From: VXRN01 sp963664365
GTDB lineage: Bacteria; Chloroflexota; Dehalococcoidia; Lucifugimonadales; UBA1123
Direction of reading: 5' to 3'
Length of the DNA stretch: 64,000 nucleotides
NCBI GenBank assembly: GCA_963664365.1
Contig: OY761144.1
Span: 1,054,001 to 1,118,000, forward strand
The notes beneath the pieces are model-generated. The model ran no database searches, was not told where the DNA came from, and worked only from the letters and a program-made list of their open reading frames with translations. Below are positions 8,653-16,457 of this stretch, piece by piece. Made by a program: the position numbers and the translations under genes. Each line of letters begins with the position of its first letter. The first letter of the stretch is position 1.

Positions 8653-9420
8653 TCATGGCGAGAAACGCTGCATAACGGCTTCCGCGTGCGCCTGGATCTT
8701 TGGACTGTCAACTCGTTTCCAGCTAGCGAGTAGGCTACGATACGTACACCCAACGAATCTTACCTCATCACCTGCGACGTCAATTGAGAACCTCTCGATC
8801 TCATTCCTATGTCTGGCTTTAGCTTCCTCACACACGGGAACACCGTTCTTCGGCCAATACTCAGGTTCAGCATAGAGGTAGAAGAGGATGGGAGTCAGGC
8901 CCTTGTAACCGCCTCTATGGACCTGTGTCCGTAGCCCGAAGGCATGTTTTACAAGCTGGGCGGCATTGAGGGCTAAGTATAGGCCCTTGTCGTCATGAAG
9001 TCTGTCTCTGATGCTCTCGTAGCCCTTCATCCGGTCTCCCCAGACCTGCCGCCAATATGCGTCTGAAAAGTCAGCGTCGGACTTGGCGCGAAGTGGTTCA
9101 AACCGTTTGGACTCAATGCCGATGATCGCCGATGGAGTGGTGACTAGAACATCCAGAACAGGGTGTCGCCCGCCCTTCCACGGAAAACGGACCGTCTTTT
9201 CAAGTGCTAGCGAGCTTGCCGGCCAATCCTGGTCGCCGCATCCGGGAAGAGGAGGCAACTCTCCTTCCCGTTTGATGAAAAACCCGAAGGTGTTGGCTGC
9301 GAGTGCTGCGGAGGACTCCGGACTGTCGAAGTTGCCACTTGCTATCTCATTACCCGGCGCGGCGTTGAGCATTCTTTCGACCTTCGGTCCAGGTACGCAG
9401 GGCAAGAATCTGTCAGCCAC
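8653..9420 (-). CDS. Putative PD-(D/E)XK nuclease-fold protein
   Basis: 255 residues, no transmembrane segment. The core PVLDVLVTTPSAIIGIESKRFEPL has the D-(x)n-E-x-K arrangement of PD-(D/E)XK nucleases: Asp in strand 2, then Glu-Ser-Lys in strand 3. After it comes a long alpha-helical part (YWRQVWGDRMKGYESIRDRL), then GLYLALNAAQLVKHAFGL and a strand ILFYLYAEPEYW. This order recalls the PGN_0703-like group of uncharacterised nucleases, but that is recognition by pattern only. It sits between a decayed DUF4143 tail and vapB copy 1, all on the minus strand. A defence or DNA-repair role is possible; none is shown. Confidence 0.55.
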   Translation of the reverse strand: MADRFLPCVPGPKVERMLNAAPGNEIASGNFDSPESSAALAANTFGFFIKREGELPPLPGCGDQDWPASSLALEKTVRFPWKGGRHPVLDVLVTTPSAIIGIESKRFEPLRAKSDADFSDAYWRQVWGDRMKGYESIRDRLHDDKGLYLALNAAQLVKHAFGLRTQVHRGGYKGLTPILFYLYAEPEYWPKNGVPVCEEAKARHRNEIERFSIDVAGDEVRFVGCTYRSLLASWKRVDSPKIQAHAEAVMQRFSP

Positions 9421-9441
9421 TATCTACCCTCCTAAGCGCTC

Positions 9442-9519
9442 TTACAATCGCCCACCCTTTGCTAGCCCTCCGAACCACAACCTCCTTGCGAACGTCGTGG
9501 CCGGGATTATGTCGATGCC
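9442..9519 (-). pseudogene. Remnant of a DUF4143 ATPase 3' end
   Basis: A 25-codon stretch reading GIDIIPATTFARRLWFGG and ending in TAA. The first 15 residues match the last residues of the intact DUF4143 ATPase (GIDIIPATKFARRLWSGEVM). The rest of the gene is absent: directly upstream on this strand is the end of vapC copy 2. It marks an earlier recombination between ATPase and vapBC cassettes. Confidence 0.7.
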
Positions 9520-9535
9520 GGAAGGGCTGGCGGCG

Positions 9536-9904
9536 CTACGACTGACCGTAGGCAACGCCAAGCTCGTTAGCCAGAGCCATGAGCCGTCGGTCCTTCGTCC
9601 ATAGCTGTGTTGGCGCCGACATCACCGCAGCCGCCAGCAGATGAGCGTCGATGAAGCCAATCCCTCGACCCATGAAACGATGTCTCTCGATGAAGAACAT
9701 CACCTCGTCATGGGTAGCGGTGGATATGCCCGGCAGTCTTCTGAGCATTCTCATTACGCCGGCGCGATTGCGGATATTGCCGCAAGCCAATTCGCCGATT
9801 ACCATTGGGTGAATGAGTATCTGGTCCTCGTCTAGTAGCGACACCAGATGCGGGTCATCAACTATCAGGTGGTTGATCCAAACCGAGGAGTCTGCCAAAA
9901 TCAT
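9536..9904 (-). CDS. vapC: VapC toxin, PIN-domain ribonuclease
   Basis: 122 residues, normal for VapC. The acidic PIN residues are visible: Asp5 (MILADSSVW), Glu38 (VIGELACG), Asp86 (GIGFIDAHLLAAA) and Asp105 (LWTKDRRL), which together bind the metal ions for RNA cleavage. The ATG overlaps the vapB stop by four bases (ATGA), the usual coupling. The operon vapB-vapC is complete here, unlike copy 1. The target is unknown; VapC toxins typically cut tRNA or the sarcin-ricin loop of rRNA. Confidence 0.9.
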   Translation of the reverse strand: MILADSSVWINHLIVDDPHLVSLLDEDQILIHPMVIGELACGNIRNRAGVMRMLRRLPGISTATHDEVMFFIERHRFMGRGIGFIDAHLLAAAVMSAPTQLWTKDRRLMALANELGVAYGQS

Positions 9905-10098
9905 GCCGGCTCGCTCCGTCGGCGCGGCACGGGTTTCAACTGCGGCTGAGTTCCGCCCAGCTTCGCCAGTCTGCGGGCGCTCTCGCGTTCGACCAAGGAC
10001 CGAAAGGCCGCCCGTACTAACGCGCTCTTGCCCTCGATGCCGGTCAGCCACTTAGCGTCCTCAAACAAATCGTCGTCTATGTTCACGGTGGTTCTCAC
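9901..10098 (-). CDS. vapB: VapB-type antitoxin, copy 2
   Basis: 65 residues from GTG 10098 with GGAGGG a few bases upstream. It shows the same RTTVNIDDDLFEDAKW ribbon-helix-helix start and PRRRSEPA tail as copy 1. It is followed by an intact PIN toxin, so this is the working vapBC module. A palindrome overlaps the predicted -10 box upstream, which fits autorepression by the VapB-VapC complex. Confidence 0.88.
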   Translation of the reverse strand: MRTTVNIDDDLFEDAKWLTGIEGKSALVRAAFRSLVERESARRLAKLGGTQPQLKPVPRRRSEPA

Positions 10099-10121
10099 GT
10101 CAGCCCTCCGTCGAGTACGGT

Positions 10122-10157
10122 TGATGCATCATATCATACATCATTTGATGACGTAAA
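10122..10157 (-). promoter_or_regulatory. Predicted vapBC promoter with overlapping palindromic operator
   Basis: Reading on the minus strand, a -35-like TTTACG (10157-10152) is followed after 18 nt by TATGAT (10133-10128). A perfect 10-bp palindrome, TGATGCATCA (10131-10122), overlaps that -10 box. The area is AT-rich compared with the genes around it. The layout suits negative autoregulation by VapBC. Not experimentally known. Confidence 0.45.
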
Positions 10158-10220
10158 TGGTGTATTCGAGATGGTCGTCGTGGCGTTCCTGTTGAACCGC
10201 TTTCATGTGAGCGTCGTCGC

Positions 10221-11375
10221 TCACATCACCTCCCCCGACCACAGCCTTCTTGCGAACTTCGTCGCCGGGATTATGTCGATGCCGTCCTCTGTGCGGCGGG
10301 CGCGGGGCTCGAGGCAGACGACGAAGCGGCGCCGGACGTTGGGATGCTCGTCCCGCAAGGTGCGCAGGCCCTTGAGGTGGGTGAGGGTAATCCTGGCGCT
10401 CGATTTGGCTTCGATGGCGAGGTCGATGTCACCAAGCAGGAAGTCCACCTCGATACCGCTCGGAAGACGCCAGTATGATAGCTTGGCGTCCACGTCCATG
10501 TAGCTGACGTATGCCGACAGCTCGTGAAACACCCAGTTCTCGAACGCCTTGCCGTAAAGCTCCGAGCCGGGAGTCAACTCGCCCCGGCGGGCAAGCCTGT
10601 TCACGACTCCCACGTCGGCAAAGTAGAACTTCGGCGTACTGATCACCCTGCGCTTGCGCCGTTTGCGGTAGGCGGGCAGCCACTTCCCCAGCAGCGTATC
10701 CTCCAAGATTCCGAAGTATCCCTTGGCAGTGGGATTCGACACGCCGCACTCCCGCGCTATGTTCGCGAAGTTGACCATCTCGCCGTCGCTAAGCGCGGCG
10801 GCGTCCAGGAAGTCCGAGAAGGCCGGCAGGTTGCGCACCAGCCCCTCGGCCGCGATCTCCTCTCTGAGGTAGTCCGCGACGTAGGCGTCCAGCAGCCGCC
10901 TGGGACGAGCGGACTCGTACATCCTCGGAAGGTAGCCGTGGTTGAGCATCCTGTCGAGGTCGAAGTCGCTCCCAAGCTCGCCTGCGGTCAGGCCGCTGAG
11001 CTCGTACCTGAGCGCGCGTCCCCCGAGAAGGTTCGCCCCACCGCGCCGCACCTTTCTCGCGCTCGACCCGCACAGCGCGAAGTGGAGTCCTCTGTTCTCC
11101 ATGAGCCAGTGGACTTCATCTAGGAGCGCCGGGGCTTTCTGGACCTCGTCGATCACGATCTGCCGAGCGGTGTCGGCTCCTTCAGATTCGATCTCCTGCC
11201 TGAGCAGTTCGGGGCGCGTGGCGTAGCGTCGGAGCTCGTCGCTCTTGAGCAGGTCGATCCAGCGCGCGTCCGGGTACCGCTGCCTGAGCAGCGTGCTCTT
11301 TCCCACCTGGCGCGGACCCCAGAGGAAGAACGTCTCGGTTCCGGGCGGCGGCAGATCTAGCAGTCGAGTAAACAT
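10221..11375 (-). CDS. AAA-family ATPase with C-terminal DUF4143
   Basis: 384 residues from ATG 11375. Walker A is GPRQVGKS at residues 20-27, and Walker B is in IVIDEVQKAPALLDEVHWL. A sensor-like segment reads ALCGSSARKVRRGGANLLGGRALRYEL. A winged-helix part (ANIARECGVSNPTAKGYFGILEDTLLGKWLP) leads into DUF4143, which contains YWRLPSGIEVDFLLGDIDLAIEAKSS, a PD-(D/E)XK-like core (D..E-x-K). These proteins are widespread in accessory regions and of uncertain role. The start at 11387 is also open, but AAGG precedes 11375 and a direct repeat overlaps 11387. It lies upstream of vapBC copy 2 on the same strand. Confidence 0.85.
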   Translation of the reverse strand: MFTRLLDLPPPGTETFFLWGPRQVGKSTLLRQRYPDARWIDLLKSDELRRYATRPELLRQEIESEGADTARQIVIDEVQKAPALLDEVHWLMENRGLHFALCGSSARKVRRGGANLLGGRALRYELSGLTAGELGSDFDLDRMLNHGYLPRMYESARPRRLLDAYVADYLREEIAAEGLVRNLPAFSDFLDAAALSDGEMVNFANIARECGVSNPTAKGYFGILEDTLLGKWLPAYRKRRKRRVISTPKFYFADVGVVNRLARRGELTPGSELYGKAFENWVFHELSAYVSYMDVDAKLSYWRLPSGIEVDFLLGDIDLAIEAKSSARITLTHLKGLRTLRDEHPNVRRRFVVCLEPRARRTEDGIDIIPATKFARRLWSGEVM

Positions 11376-11386
11376 GTGCCTTATCA

Positions 11387-11445
11387 TATCATGAAAATCT
11401 AAAGTGGCGGTTTAATTTATCATGATATTCTAAAGTAGCGGTTTA
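11387..11445 (-). repeat. Paired 28-bp direct repeats upstream of the DUF4143 ATPase
   Basis: Two copies, 11387-11414 and 11418-11445, agree at 25 of 28 positions with a 31-bp period, about three helical turns. Each contains the palindrome TCATGA followed by CTAAAGTRGCGGTTTA on the plus strand. They lie directly in front of the ATPase gene, where a repressor or the ATPase itself could bind. They are much more AT-rich than the flanks. Function is inferred from position. Confidence 0.6.
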
Positions 11446-11551
11446 GGATAGTCCACATCGTGTACACAATCTCGGGCCTGAGGGCGTATAATATGGGGCG
11501 ATACACCCCGGCCATTGAAATTCGCCGGGCAGACCACAGGAGGAAAATGGA

Positions 11552-12565
11552 ATGACGCTGAAGATTTCGGTTATATCGAGAAGCGGAGAATCCAACACGG
11601 AGCTTATCGAGGAGCAGATCCAGGGACTGGATTACGAGCTCGAAAAGTTCGCGTGCGCCAGCGCCGGCGAGACCATCGAGGCCATGGCGGGCGCGGACAT
11701 CGTGATAGACGCCGGCGTGCCGCTGCCCCGCGAGGTGATAGAGGAGACAGAGGGCGTGCAGGCCATCCTGGTCGGCAGCCATGGATTCAATCACATCGAC
11801 CACGAGGCGGCGACCGACCAAGGGATCATGTTGGTCAACTCGGCGGGCTTCTGCACTGAGGAGGTCTCCAACCACGCCATAATGTTCGTGCTGGCCTGCG
11901 CGAAGAAGCTCACCCACCTCGACGGCCTGGTGAAGGCGGGCAAGTGGGAGGAGAGCCGCTCGGTCGTGCTGCCGATGGTGCCGATTTATGAACAGACGCT
12001 GGGTCTGGTTGCATTTGGGAACATAGCCCGCGCGACGGCCCGCAAGGCGCAGGCGTTTGGGATAGACGTAATCGCGTACGATCCCTACTGCCCGCCTTGG
12101 ATAGCGATGGAGTACCGAATTCGGCTGGTCGAAAGCCTTGAAGAGCTTGCGGCGGAGTCCGACTTCGTCTCGGTCCACGCTCCGCTCAACAACGAGACCA
12201 AGGGCCTCCTGAGCGACGACTTCTTCAAGGCGATGAAGCCGACGGCCTATTTGATCAACACCTGCCGTGGCCCCGTGGTGGATGAGGCGGCGCTGATCTC
12301 TGCGCTCCAGAACGGGGAGATCGCGGGCGCGGGGCTCGATGTGTTCGAGGATGAGCCGACGTACCCCGAGAACCCGCTGCTGAAGATGGACAACGTCATG
12401 GTAACTCCACACTCGGCGGGCACGTCCGACATGTCGGGCATCAGGTCCAACGTCCAGGTGGGTCAGGAGACTTCTCGATTGCTAAACGGGACTCTCCCGA
12501 TGTCGATAGTCAATCCAGAGGTCCGTCACGCGATAGACACCCGGCCCGTGGCGACCAACGTCTAG
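11552..12565 (+). CDS. D-isomer-specific 2-hydroxyacid dehydrogenase (C-terminal dehydrogenase type)
   Basis: 337 residues. NAD-dependent oxidoreductase of the SerA/CtBP/glyoxylate-reductase superfamily. The NAD-binding motif reads GLVAFGNIARATARKAQAFG, a slightly unusual form of GxGxxG with Val-Ala-Phe-Gly-Asn. The catalytic triad is present: Arg in INTCRGPVVDEAAL, Glu in LDVFEDEP, His in TPHSAG. There is no C-terminal ACT domain, so it is not a full-length SerA; the substrate cannot be told. ATG 11552 is preceded by AGGAGGAAAATGGA. It stands alone, facing the E1/E2 operon, with a strong shared terminator just downstream. Confidence 0.88.
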   Translation: MTLKISVISRSGESNTELIEEQIQGLDYELEKFACASAGETIEAMAGADIVIDAGVPLPREVIEETEGVQAILVGSHGFNHIDHEAATDQGIMLVNSAGFCTEEVSNHAIMFVLACAKKLTHLDGLVKAGKWEESRSVVLPMVPIYEQTLGLVAFGNIARATARKAQAFGIDVIAYDPYCPPWIAMEYRIRLVESLEELAAESDFVSVHAPLNNETKGLLSDDFFKAMKPTAYLINTCRGPVVDEAALISALQNGEIAGAGLDVFEDEPTYPENPLLKMDNVMVTPHSAGTSDMSGIRSNVQVGQETSRLLNGTLPMSIVNPEVRHAIDTRPVATNV

Positions 12566-12589
12566 TTCACCTCACTGGCAGTGACATAA

Positions 12590-12616
12590 AAGGGACACGC
12601 CATCGGCGTGTCCCTT
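12590..12616. terminator. Bidirectional rho-independent terminator
   Basis: A perfect 12-bp stem (AAGGGACACGCC / GGCGTGTCCCTT) with a 3-base loop lies between two convergent genes, 24 bp after the dehydrogenase stop and 13 bp past the E2 stop. On the minus strand the stem is followed by TTTATG. On the plus strand the T-run is weaker (GTTGCGTTT). Confidence 0.85.
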
Positions 12617-12629
12617 GTTGCGTTTGCGG

Positions 12630-13961
12630 TCAGCCTTCGTCGGGTGTGGCGGCCAGGGATTCGGGCGACTCCAGCCTTGCGCCGAGCGTCCGCATGAACT
12701 CGGCGACCGGAACTCCGTCTAGCGCGCGGTGGTCGAATGTCACGCTGAGGTGCATCATCGAACGAGCGACGATTTCGCCCTCTCGGACGACTGGCTTCTG
12801 CCGTATGCGTCCAAGTCCCAGTATCGCGACCTGCGGAGGGTCGATGATCGGCGTGAAGGCGTCGATTTCGTAGTTGGACAGCGCGGTCACGGTGAATCCG
12901 GCGCCTGTCATGTCGTCGACGCTGAGCTGGCCCTTTCGCGTCTTGTCTGCGAGGGCGCGCATACCCTGGGCCACGCCGAGCATGTCGAGAGAGTCCGCGC
13001 CTCTGAGGACGGGAACGACGAGGCCGTCGGGAACTGCCACGGCGACGCCGATGTGTACGTCTTTGAGCAGGCGCACTTCTCCATCGACCAGGTGGGCGTT
13101 CATTCTGGGGTGGGCCTTTAGCGCGTCGGCCACCGCCGCGATGATGATGTCCAAGTCCAGGGGACGCAGTCGGTGCGGTCTCCACTCGGATACCAGCGAC
13201 TCGCGGAGACTCTGCAAGTCGGTAACGTCAACCTCGGTGGTGAGCGTCACCTGCGCCATGGTGCTGACGCTCATGGACATACGGTCCGCGATCGTCTTGC
13301 GGAGGCCGGTCAATGGGACCACCTCGCTCACGGCGTCGGCTTGCGCGGCGGTGGCGTCCCGCTCGGCGATGGCGCGCTCCACGTCCGCGACCGTGATCCT
13401 GCCGGACGGGCCCGAGCCCGACACGTCATCAAGGTCGATTCCCTCCTGACGGGCGAGCATCCTAGCGCGCGGGACTATCTGGACTTTGGGCCTCTGTTGC
13501 GTCTCGATGGCGTCTCGGACGTCCTGCTCGGTAATGCGGCCTCGCGGCCCTGTCCCGGTTACGTCTTCGAGAGAGACATTGTTGTCACGGGCCAGACGCC
13601 TAGCGACGGGCGTGACCTGCGGAGCGGCTCCGGCGGCGGCCCTTGCGCCCGGCCTGCGTTGTCGCCTGCGCGCGGCGGGCTTGGGCGAAGACGCGGCAGG
13701 GTCGGGACGGGGCGGGTTTTCTCCCGGCGCTCCGATGACCGCTATGATGTCTCCGACCTTCGCCAGCGATCCTTCGACGGCCATGATGTGGGCGACGATG
13801 CCGGCGGCTGGAGATTCGAGCTCGGAGTTTATCTTGGCGGTCTCAACCTCGACCAGAGGCTGTCCCTGGGAGACCTCGTCGCCCTCGCTGACGAGCCACT
13901 TGGTCAGCGTCCCGTCTTCCATATTCATGCCCCACTGCGGGAGCAATACGTTGGTGGCCAT
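12630..13961 (-). CDS. 2-oxoacid dehydrogenase E2 acyltransferase (pyruvate/acetoin type), cluster 1
   Basis: 443 residues. Dihydrolipoyl acyltransferase core of a pyruvate- or acetoin-dehydrogenase complex. The lipoyl domain (residues 2-78) has Lys43 in VEVETAKINSE as lipoylation site. Two peripheral-subunit-binding domains follow instead of one: VTPVARRLARDNNVSLEDVTGTGPRGRIT and a second beginning IVPRARMLARQEGIDLDDV. The C-terminal catalytic domain ends with DHRALDGVPVAEF, the His-x3-Asp-Gly acetyltransferase motif. It is the last gene of the operon E1-alpha, E1-beta, E2. No E3 (lipoamide dehydrogenase) is in the window. Substrate specificity cannot be read from the sequence. Confidence 0.93.
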   Translation of the reverse strand: MATNVLLPQWGMNMEDGTLTKWLVSEGDEVSQGQPLVEVETAKINSELESPAAGIVAHIMAVEGSLAKVGDIIAVIGAPGENPPRPDPAASSPKPAARRRQRRPGARAAAGAAPQVTPVARRLARDNNVSLEDVTGTGPRGRITEQDVRDAIETQQRPKVQIVPRARMLARQEGIDLDDVSGSGPSGRITVADVERAIAERDATAAQADAVSEVVPLTGLRKTIADRMSMSVSTMAQVTLTTEVDVTDLQSLRESLVSEWRPHRLRPLDLDIIIAAVADALKAHPRMNAHLVDGEVRLLKDVHIGVAVAVPDGLVVPVLRGADSLDMLGVAQGMRALADKTRKGQLSVDDMTGAGFTVTALSNYEIDAFTPIIDPPQVAILGLGRIRQKPVVREGEIVARSMMHLSVTFDHRALDGVPVAEFMRTLGARLESPESLAATPDEG

Positions 13962-13993
13962 ATCGGTTCCTCGGTTCGTCCGGGTCTTTGAGA

Positions 13994-14956
13994 CTACTCC
14001 AGTGTGGCGTAGATCGCGTCCGTAATCTTATCCTCGTTGGGGAACACCTCGGACTCCAGCGCCGGGCTGAACGGGAAGTGGCAGTCCATACTGGCGACCC
14101 TCTGGATCGGACTCTGGAGGCTCCAGAAACCCTCCTGAGCGACGATGGCCGAGATTTCGGAGGCGACGCTGCAACTCTTGTGGGCCGGGTCCACGATGAC
14201 GAGGCGGCCGGTCTTCTCCACCGAGTCGAGTATCGTCTTGGTGTCGAGGGGCACCAGGGTCCTAGGGTCTATCACCTCGACCGAGATGTCCTCCTCGTCC
14301 AGCGCCTCGGCGACGGCCATGGCGCGGAGCACCATGCCGGAAAGCGCGACGACGGTGACGTCCGTGCCCTCGTTCTTCACGTCGGCGACTCCGAGCGGCA
14401 CGGTATAATCGCCTTCTTCGACCTCGCCCCTGATGCCTGTGAGGCTGTTGTCCTCGAAAAACATGACCGGATCGTTATCGCGGATTGAGGTCTTCAGCAG
14501 TCCCTTGGCGTCAGCCGGAGTCGAGGGGATGACGATCTTGAGGCCGGGCATGTTCATGATCATCGGGTAGGGCCTGTCGGTGTGGTGGGCCGCGCTGTTT
14601 GCGCCGTAGATCATGCCCCACCTGTACACGATGGGCAGGTTTACCTGGCCGCCGAACATGAAGCGCATCTTGGCGGCCTGGCTGACCATCTGGTCCATGG
14701 CCACCCACATGAAGCTGGCCAGCGACTGGACGATTGGCCTCATGCCCACGGCGGCGGCGCCGACGGCGGCGCCCATGAATCCGTTTTCCGACAGTGGAGT
14801 ATCTACGACACGGTCGCCGAACTCCTGTGAGAGGCCACCGGTCACGCCGTAGATGCCGCCGCGGATGCTCTCTCCCATGATGAAGACGCTCTCATCGCGG
14901 CGCATCTCCTCTTTGATGGCGATGTTCAGGGCGTCGGCGTAAGTTATCTCTGGCAT
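13994..14956 (-). CDS. 2-oxoacid dehydrogenase E1 beta subunit, cluster 1
   Basis: 320 residues, normal length. Beta subunit of the thiamine-diphosphate E1 component. Family features: ITYADALNIAIKEEMRRDESVFIMGE at the start, DTPLSENGFMGAAVGAA, QAAKMRFMFGGQVNLPIVYR and NMPGLKIVIPSTPADAKGLL. AGGAG lies 8 nt before ATG 14956. The E2 gene follows after 32 nt and E1-alpha precedes by 62 nt, so they are co-transcribed. A copy of the intergenic repeat CCTTCGACAAGCTCAGGGC sits in the gap before it. Confidence 0.94.
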   Translation of the reverse strand: MPEITYADALNIAIKEEMRRDESVFIMGESIRGGIYGVTGGLSQEFGDRVVDTPLSENGFMGAAVGAAAVGMRPIVQSLASFMWVAMDQMVSQAAKMRFMFGGQVNLPIVYRWGMIYGANSAAHHTDRPYPMIMNMPGLKIVIPSTPADAKGLLKTSIRDNDPVMFFEDNSLTGIRGEVEEGDYTVPLGVADVKNEGTDVTVVALSGMVLRAMAVAEALDEEDISVEVIDPRTLVPLDTKTILDSVEKTGRLVIVDPAHKSCSVASEISAIVAQEGFWSLQSPIQRVASMDCHFPFSPALESEVFPNEDKITDAIYATLE

Positions 14957-14986
14957 TGTTGGTTTCTCCTACTGTGAAGGATTTAA

Positions 14987-15016
14987 CCCTCACCCCTTCG
15001 ACAAGCTCAGGGCAGG
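14987..15016. repeat. Dispersed intergenic repeat (CCTTCGACAAGCTCAGGGCAGG type)
   Basis: The segment begins CCCTCACCCC and continues CTTCGACAAGCTCAGGGC. The same motif in the opposite orientation, with one mismatch, is at about 28057-28080 before the ABC transporter gene. It lies in the E1-alpha/E1-beta gap and does not alter either frame. Confidence 0.6.
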
Positions 15017-15018
15017 CT

Positions 15019-16005
15019 CTACACGGGCAGAGGGTCGGCGTACATGTCTGTCATAAGGTCCTCTACTTCGGGGTATGGGCTTTCGCGGGCGAATTGTAGG
15101 GCTTCGGCGATGGTCTCTTCTACTTCTTGGCGCACGCCTTCGATCTCGTCCTCGCTGGCGATGGCCTGCTCGACGAGCCACCGGGAGTGGAGCACGATGG
15201 GATCGCGCAGACGCCAGCGGTCCACCTCCTCATCGGAGCGGTAAGGCTCGCGAATGATGCGGGCAAGTCCCTCGGAGTGGTCCTCGAAACGATATGTCCG
15301 CGCCTCCATCAGCGTCGGCCCCAGTCCGGCGCGGCCTCTCTCCACCGCCTGAACCGTCGCCTCGTACATGGCGAGCACGTCCTGGCCGTCCACGAGCACG
15401 CCGGGCATGTCGTATGCGGCGGCGCGGTCGGAGATGTTCTCCACAGCGACGGAGTCTTTGAAGCTGGTCGTCACCGCGTACTGGTTGTTTTCACAGAGGA
15501 AGATGACAGGCAGTTTCCAGATCGCGGCCAGGTTCATCGCTTCGTGACAGGCCCCTTGGTTGCTGGCGCCGTCTCCGAAGAATGCGACGACCACCCTGTC
15601 GTTGCCCTGCATCTTGCTGCCCATAGCCGCGCCGACGGCCACGGGCAGCGCGGAGCCGACGATGCCCGACTCTCCCAGGATGCCGATGTCGAAGTCGGCG
15701 AGGTGCATAGAGCCGCCCTTGCCCTTGCAGTATCCGGTGGCCTTGCCCAGAAGCTCGGCCATGGCGCGCCTCACGTCGCCGCCCTTGGAGATCGGGTGGC
15801 CGTGCGAGCGGTGGTTCCCGGTGATGTAGTCATCGTCGCGCAGCGCGGCGCACGCGCCGACTGCGACGGCCTCCTCGCCGATGTAACAGTGGGCCATGCC
15901 CACGAGTTCGCCTCCCCGTGACATCGTCTTCACGTTCTCCTCGAACTCGCGAATCAGCATCATCCGACGCAGCATCATCATGTACAGGTCACGCTCTTCG
16001 TCCAT
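15019..16005 (-). CDS. 2-oxoacid dehydrogenase E1 alpha subunit, cluster 1
   Basis: 328 residues from ATG 16005, chosen because GAGGGAGG lies just upstream; a further 17 in-frame codons up to 16056 read as non-family sequence. Alpha subunit of E1, which decarboxylates the 2-oxoacid on thiamine diphosphate. The TPP-Mg motif is present as FFGDGASNQGACHEAMNLAA...PVIFLCENNQYA. The phosphorylation-loop region TYRFEDHSEG and GNHRSHGHPISKGGD are also typical. First gene of the E1-alpha/E1-beta/E2 operon. Confidence 0.94.
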   Translation of the reverse strand: MDEERDLYMMMLRRMMLIREFEENVKTMSRGGELVGMAHCYIGEEAVAVGACAALRDDDYITGNHRSHGHPISKGGDVRRAMAELLGKATGYCKGKGGSMHLADFDIGILGESGIVGSALPVAVGAAMGSKMQGNDRVVVAFFGDGASNQGACHEAMNLAAIWKLPVIFLCENNQYAVTTSFKDSVAVENISDRAAAYDMPGVLVDGQDVLAMYEATVQAVERGRAGLGPTLMEARTYRFEDHSEGLARIIREPYRSDEEVDRWRLRDPIVLHSRWLVEQAIASEDEIEGVRQEVEETIAEALQFARESPYPEVEDLMTDMYADPLPV

Positions 16006-16056
16006 ATTGGCCTCCCTCAATGTGGCAGACTGGGCAGCGGCTGGCTGATTTGCCAC

Positions 16057-16357
16057 TGTCCGCTATACCCGCATCTTATATGAAGTATCGTTCGGAGACA
16101 ACAGCAGGCTAAGTTGGGGCGCCGGCATAGGAGGCGGTCCCATTCCCCGAACATCCCCCAACCCCCAAACCAACCCATCCTGCCAATCCTGCTTCTGACA
16201 ACATCCCGACCGCCCCTACTGTCATTTCGAGCGCAGCGAGAAATCTAAAATCCCTGAACATCCCCCAACCCCCAAACTCACAGTTCAGACAACCCTTAGT
16301 GCCCCTTCGTGTCCTTCGTGGATAATACCCCAATCCCAAAATCCCCCTTCCGACCCC
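16057..16357. other. Repeat-rich intergenic stretch without a gene
   Basis: About 300 bp with no credible coding sequence. It is made of short phrases that recur elsewhere in the window, such as CCTGCTTCTGACA (also revcomp at about 39885-39900 and a variant at 27745) and ACATCCCCCAACCCCCAAA (twice inside this stretch). The plus strand is C-rich and G-poor. It leads into the promoter of the terminase-small-like gene. Confidence 0.55.
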
Positions 16358-16387
16358 TTGACATCCGTTCTCACACTCCCCTATACT
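16358..16387 (+). promoter_or_regulatory. Sigma-70-type promoter of the terminase-like pair
   Basis: TTGACA at 16358-16363, an 18-nt spacer, and TATACT at 16382-16387: a near-consensus promoter about 70 bp before the start codon. The same CCTTGACATCC -35 context precedes the paralogous gene at 39811, which argues that promoter and gene travel together. Confidence 0.65.
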
Positions 16388-16457
16388 GAACTACTGTACG
16401 GTAGCGCTCTAGTACCACCAACCACTAAAAACTCAAAACCAAAAACTAAAAACTCCA

